From Trichinella spiralis (lineage: Eukaryota > Nematoda > Enoplea > Trichinellida > Trichinellidae), in NCBI GenBank assembly GCA_000181795.3, contig CM012953.1, forward strand, positions 2,163,826-2,227,825: a stretch of 64,000 nucleotides of DNA, read 5' to 3'. The notes under the pieces were generated by a model. It was not told the origin of the DNA and did no database searches. It saw only the letters and a program-made list of their open reading frames with translations. A program made the position numbers and the translations under genes. Shown here in pieces: positions 63,101 to 64,000 of the stretch (position 1 is its first letter; every line of letters begins with the position of its first letter).

Positions 63101-63568
63101 TAATATTTATATTTTTATATCATTTATTTTTATCCTCCTCTGAATCGTGTGTTATTAATACTTTCAAATAGAATTGCAGCTTAAAGCTAAGCCTTAGAAA
63201 TTTCCCTTTTTGTTTAGACATGAAATAATGATTTAATTGAATTGCAACAATATTTCGTTCAATATAATTCTTTAGGATCAAACAATTACAATAACCAATT
63301 GATAAGTATAATTCGAGAAGCTGTTCGCACTGGACCAGCTACAAGCGTTGTGGCTAAATTTGACTATGACCCACGCATACTATCACCGAATATGGATGCT
63401 GAACATGAAGAGCTTCGTTTTCTCTCCGGTGATGTCATTACTGTATTTGGTGATATGGACGAGGATGGGTTTTATGTTGGTGAGTTAAACGGCCGATACG
63501 GTTTAGTACCGTCAAATTTTCTTGAATTGCCAAACTGCAACGGTCCAGTTGATGCATCGAATCAAATG
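45136..63568 (+). CDS. RIMBP: RIM-binding protein, 18 exons placed, 5' end open and 3' end beyond the window
   Basis: Scaffold of the presynaptic active zone; family members tether voltage-gated calcium channels to RIM. Exons: 45136-45246, 45377-45563, 48170-48223, 52897-53310, 53561-53668, 53836-54023, 54383-54461, 54519-54791, 56050-56393, 56731-56922, 60746-60983, 61053-61164, 61228-61423, 61633-61998, 62053-62167, 62224-62479, 62725-62900, 63276-63568. At least 1234 codons, all in phase. Domain order: coiled coil (QRIGQIEEELLSLKQTLEML; LIHDIQKQLEE), SH3-I (FQAKYKYRPLKD...MDEDSFY...RGLVPSNYVE), three FN3 domains (KSVLISWTPP; SAQVAWYPGNSN; LLVTWQPV), an Arg/Ser-rich linker, SH3-II (CLVAMYDYNPK...DPDGFYLGQ...GLVPSNLV), a Tyr/Arg-rich linker and SH3-III (VVAKFDYDPR...MDEDGFYVGEL...GLVPSNFLE). 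This order is diagnostic for RIM-BP. The frame is still open at the last donor, so a further exon is expected. Acceptors at 54383 and 62053 are AAG; that at 60746 is GAG. Confidence 0.9.
45780..46260. other. GC-richer patch in a RIM-BP intron
   Basis: Less AT-rich than its flanks and open in several frames on both strands. A good acceptor-like ttctacag ends at about 45856, but no matching donor was found. No family recognised. Confidence 0.25.
49098..49190 (+). repeat. CT-rich simple repeat
   Basis: Dense (CT)n/(TTTAT)n pyrimidine tract on the plus strand, ending just before the candidate exon at 49197. Confidence 0.85.
49197..49229 (+). CDS. Candidate alternative exon of RIM-BP
   Basis: 33-nt segment after an aaatag acceptor and before a gtaagt donor. 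It is frame-neutral between the exons at 48170 and 52897. Its internal ATG (49211) gives MERFPKH joined in phase to DDEVDL of the SH3-I exon. It may be a cassette exon or a first exon from an internal promoter. Confidence 0.35.
54792..56049 (+). other. RIM-BP intron between FN3-II and FN3-III
   Basis: 1.26 kb, AT-rich. Only the pentamer repeat is notable. Confidence 0.7.
54850..54881 (+). repeat. (TTTTA)n microsatellite
   Basis: About six pentamer units in the RIM-BP intron after FN3-II. Confidence 0.95.
56923..60745 (+). other. RIM-BP intron in the linker after FN3-III
   Basis: 3.8 kb, AT-rich, with a (TTC)n-like tract near 58920-58945 and (GTT)n at 59560-59579. A less AT-rich patch at about 57390-57560 has a 30-codon open frame but no donor. 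An additional linker exon could be hidden here. Confidence 0.5.
59560..59579 (+). repeat. (GTT)n microsatellite
   Basis: Six to seven GTT units directly visible. Confidence 0.95.
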
Positions 63569-64000
63569 GTAAGCTAATTGATAAATTATAATGGAATATC
63601 ATCATTTGATAATTTTAAAGAAAGTAGACTTGATTTATTATAACTGTTACTGTATGGTATGCAATATCAATAATATTACTGTAATTGCATTATTTGCATA
63701 TTTGTAAGATTGTTAAAATATAAAATAAGCTAAATGACGTTTATATAAAATGATAATTGTGTTTATTTGTAGAACTGATTTATTAAATAAGTTATTTTAA
63801 TACAGTAAATTAATTGTTTCAAAATGTTTATTTAATTTTCACTTAGGATTAATTAAATATTGTTAATTTGCAGTTTATGTGTAGAACGGTTAGTAATTTA
63901 TAAAAGTGATATTTTTGGAAATATTCACCAACGGTTTAAAAGGACAGTGAAATTTTGAAGCTAGTTTCTTTGATCGAATTGTCAATCCCTGACAGCAATT
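63569..64000. other. Right edge, probably RIM-BP intron
   Basis: AT-rich sequence after the gtaagc donor at 63569. No next exon recognised before the edge. Confidence 0.5.

Noticed and set aside
1-64000. Transposons, virus-derived elements and CRISPR-like arrays
   Set aside because: No transposase, reverse transcriptase, integrase or capsid-like reading frame, no long terminal repeats and no regularly spaced repeats were seen; only microsatellites are evident. Short non-coding elements cannot be excluded by eye.

Overview
The window is animal nuclear DNA. It is AT-rich, with intron-split genes, many introns of 45-100 bp beside very long ones, and 3' splice sites of mostly TTTCAG/TTTTAG type. 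Four large extracellular leucine-rich-repeat (LRR) proteins with a CP...C.C N-terminal cap resemble the nematode LET-4/EGG-6/SYM-1 (eLRRon) proteins, so I favour a nematode; another ecdysozoan is not excluded. No transposon or virus-derived coding sequence was recognised.

Left half (184-29496): one gene on the minus strand encodes a BLTP3 (UHRF1BP1/UHRF1BP1L-type) bridge-like lipid transfer protein. I can place 20 exons whose phases all agree, giving about 1139 aa. Fourteen 5' exons lie at 24728-29496 and six 3' exons at 184-2192. Between them is one intron of about 22.5 kb (2193-24727).

Inside that intron, on the opposite strand, are four complete paralogous LRR genes in a head-to-tail array: LRR-1 (3269-5783, 591 aa), LRR-2 (8793-12503, 958 aa), LRR-3 (16657-19320, 796 aa) and LRR-4 (21430-24342, 852 aa). 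Each has a signal peptide, an N-terminal cap, about 13-16 LRRs and a C-terminal cap. All four share a phase-1 intron at the start of the C-terminal cap. LRR-1 to LRR-3 have one transmembrane segment and a short tail; LRR-4 has none and looks secreted. LRR-2 carries an unrecognised repeat between its LRRs and its membrane segment. AAGGTC-type nuclear-receptor half sites lie upstream of LRR-2 and LRR-3. This nested receptor array is the main discovery in the window.

Middle (29497-35509): a divergent promoter interval of about 770 bp separates BLTP3 from the delta-COP gene (30266-33028, plus, 12 exons, 515 aa). A HAD phosphatase of the PGP/4-nitrophenylphosphatase family (33530-34910, minus, 8 exons, 302 aa) converges on it. 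A tRNA-Ser(CGA) gene follows at 35428-35509, minus.

Right half (about 37-64 kb): a long-intron gene on the plus strand encodes a RIM-binding protein (coiled coil, SH3, three FN3 domains, SH3, SH3). Eighteen phase-consistent exons are placed from 45136 to 63568. The 5' end is unresolved and the gene probably runs past the right edge. An alternative first exon at 49197-49229 would give a form lacking the coiled coil.

BLTP3 (lipid transfer), delta-COP (COPI coat) and PGP (metabolite repair) are housekeeping functions. RIM-BP is an active-zone scaffold. The LRR genes are probably cell-surface or apical extracellular-matrix proteins.
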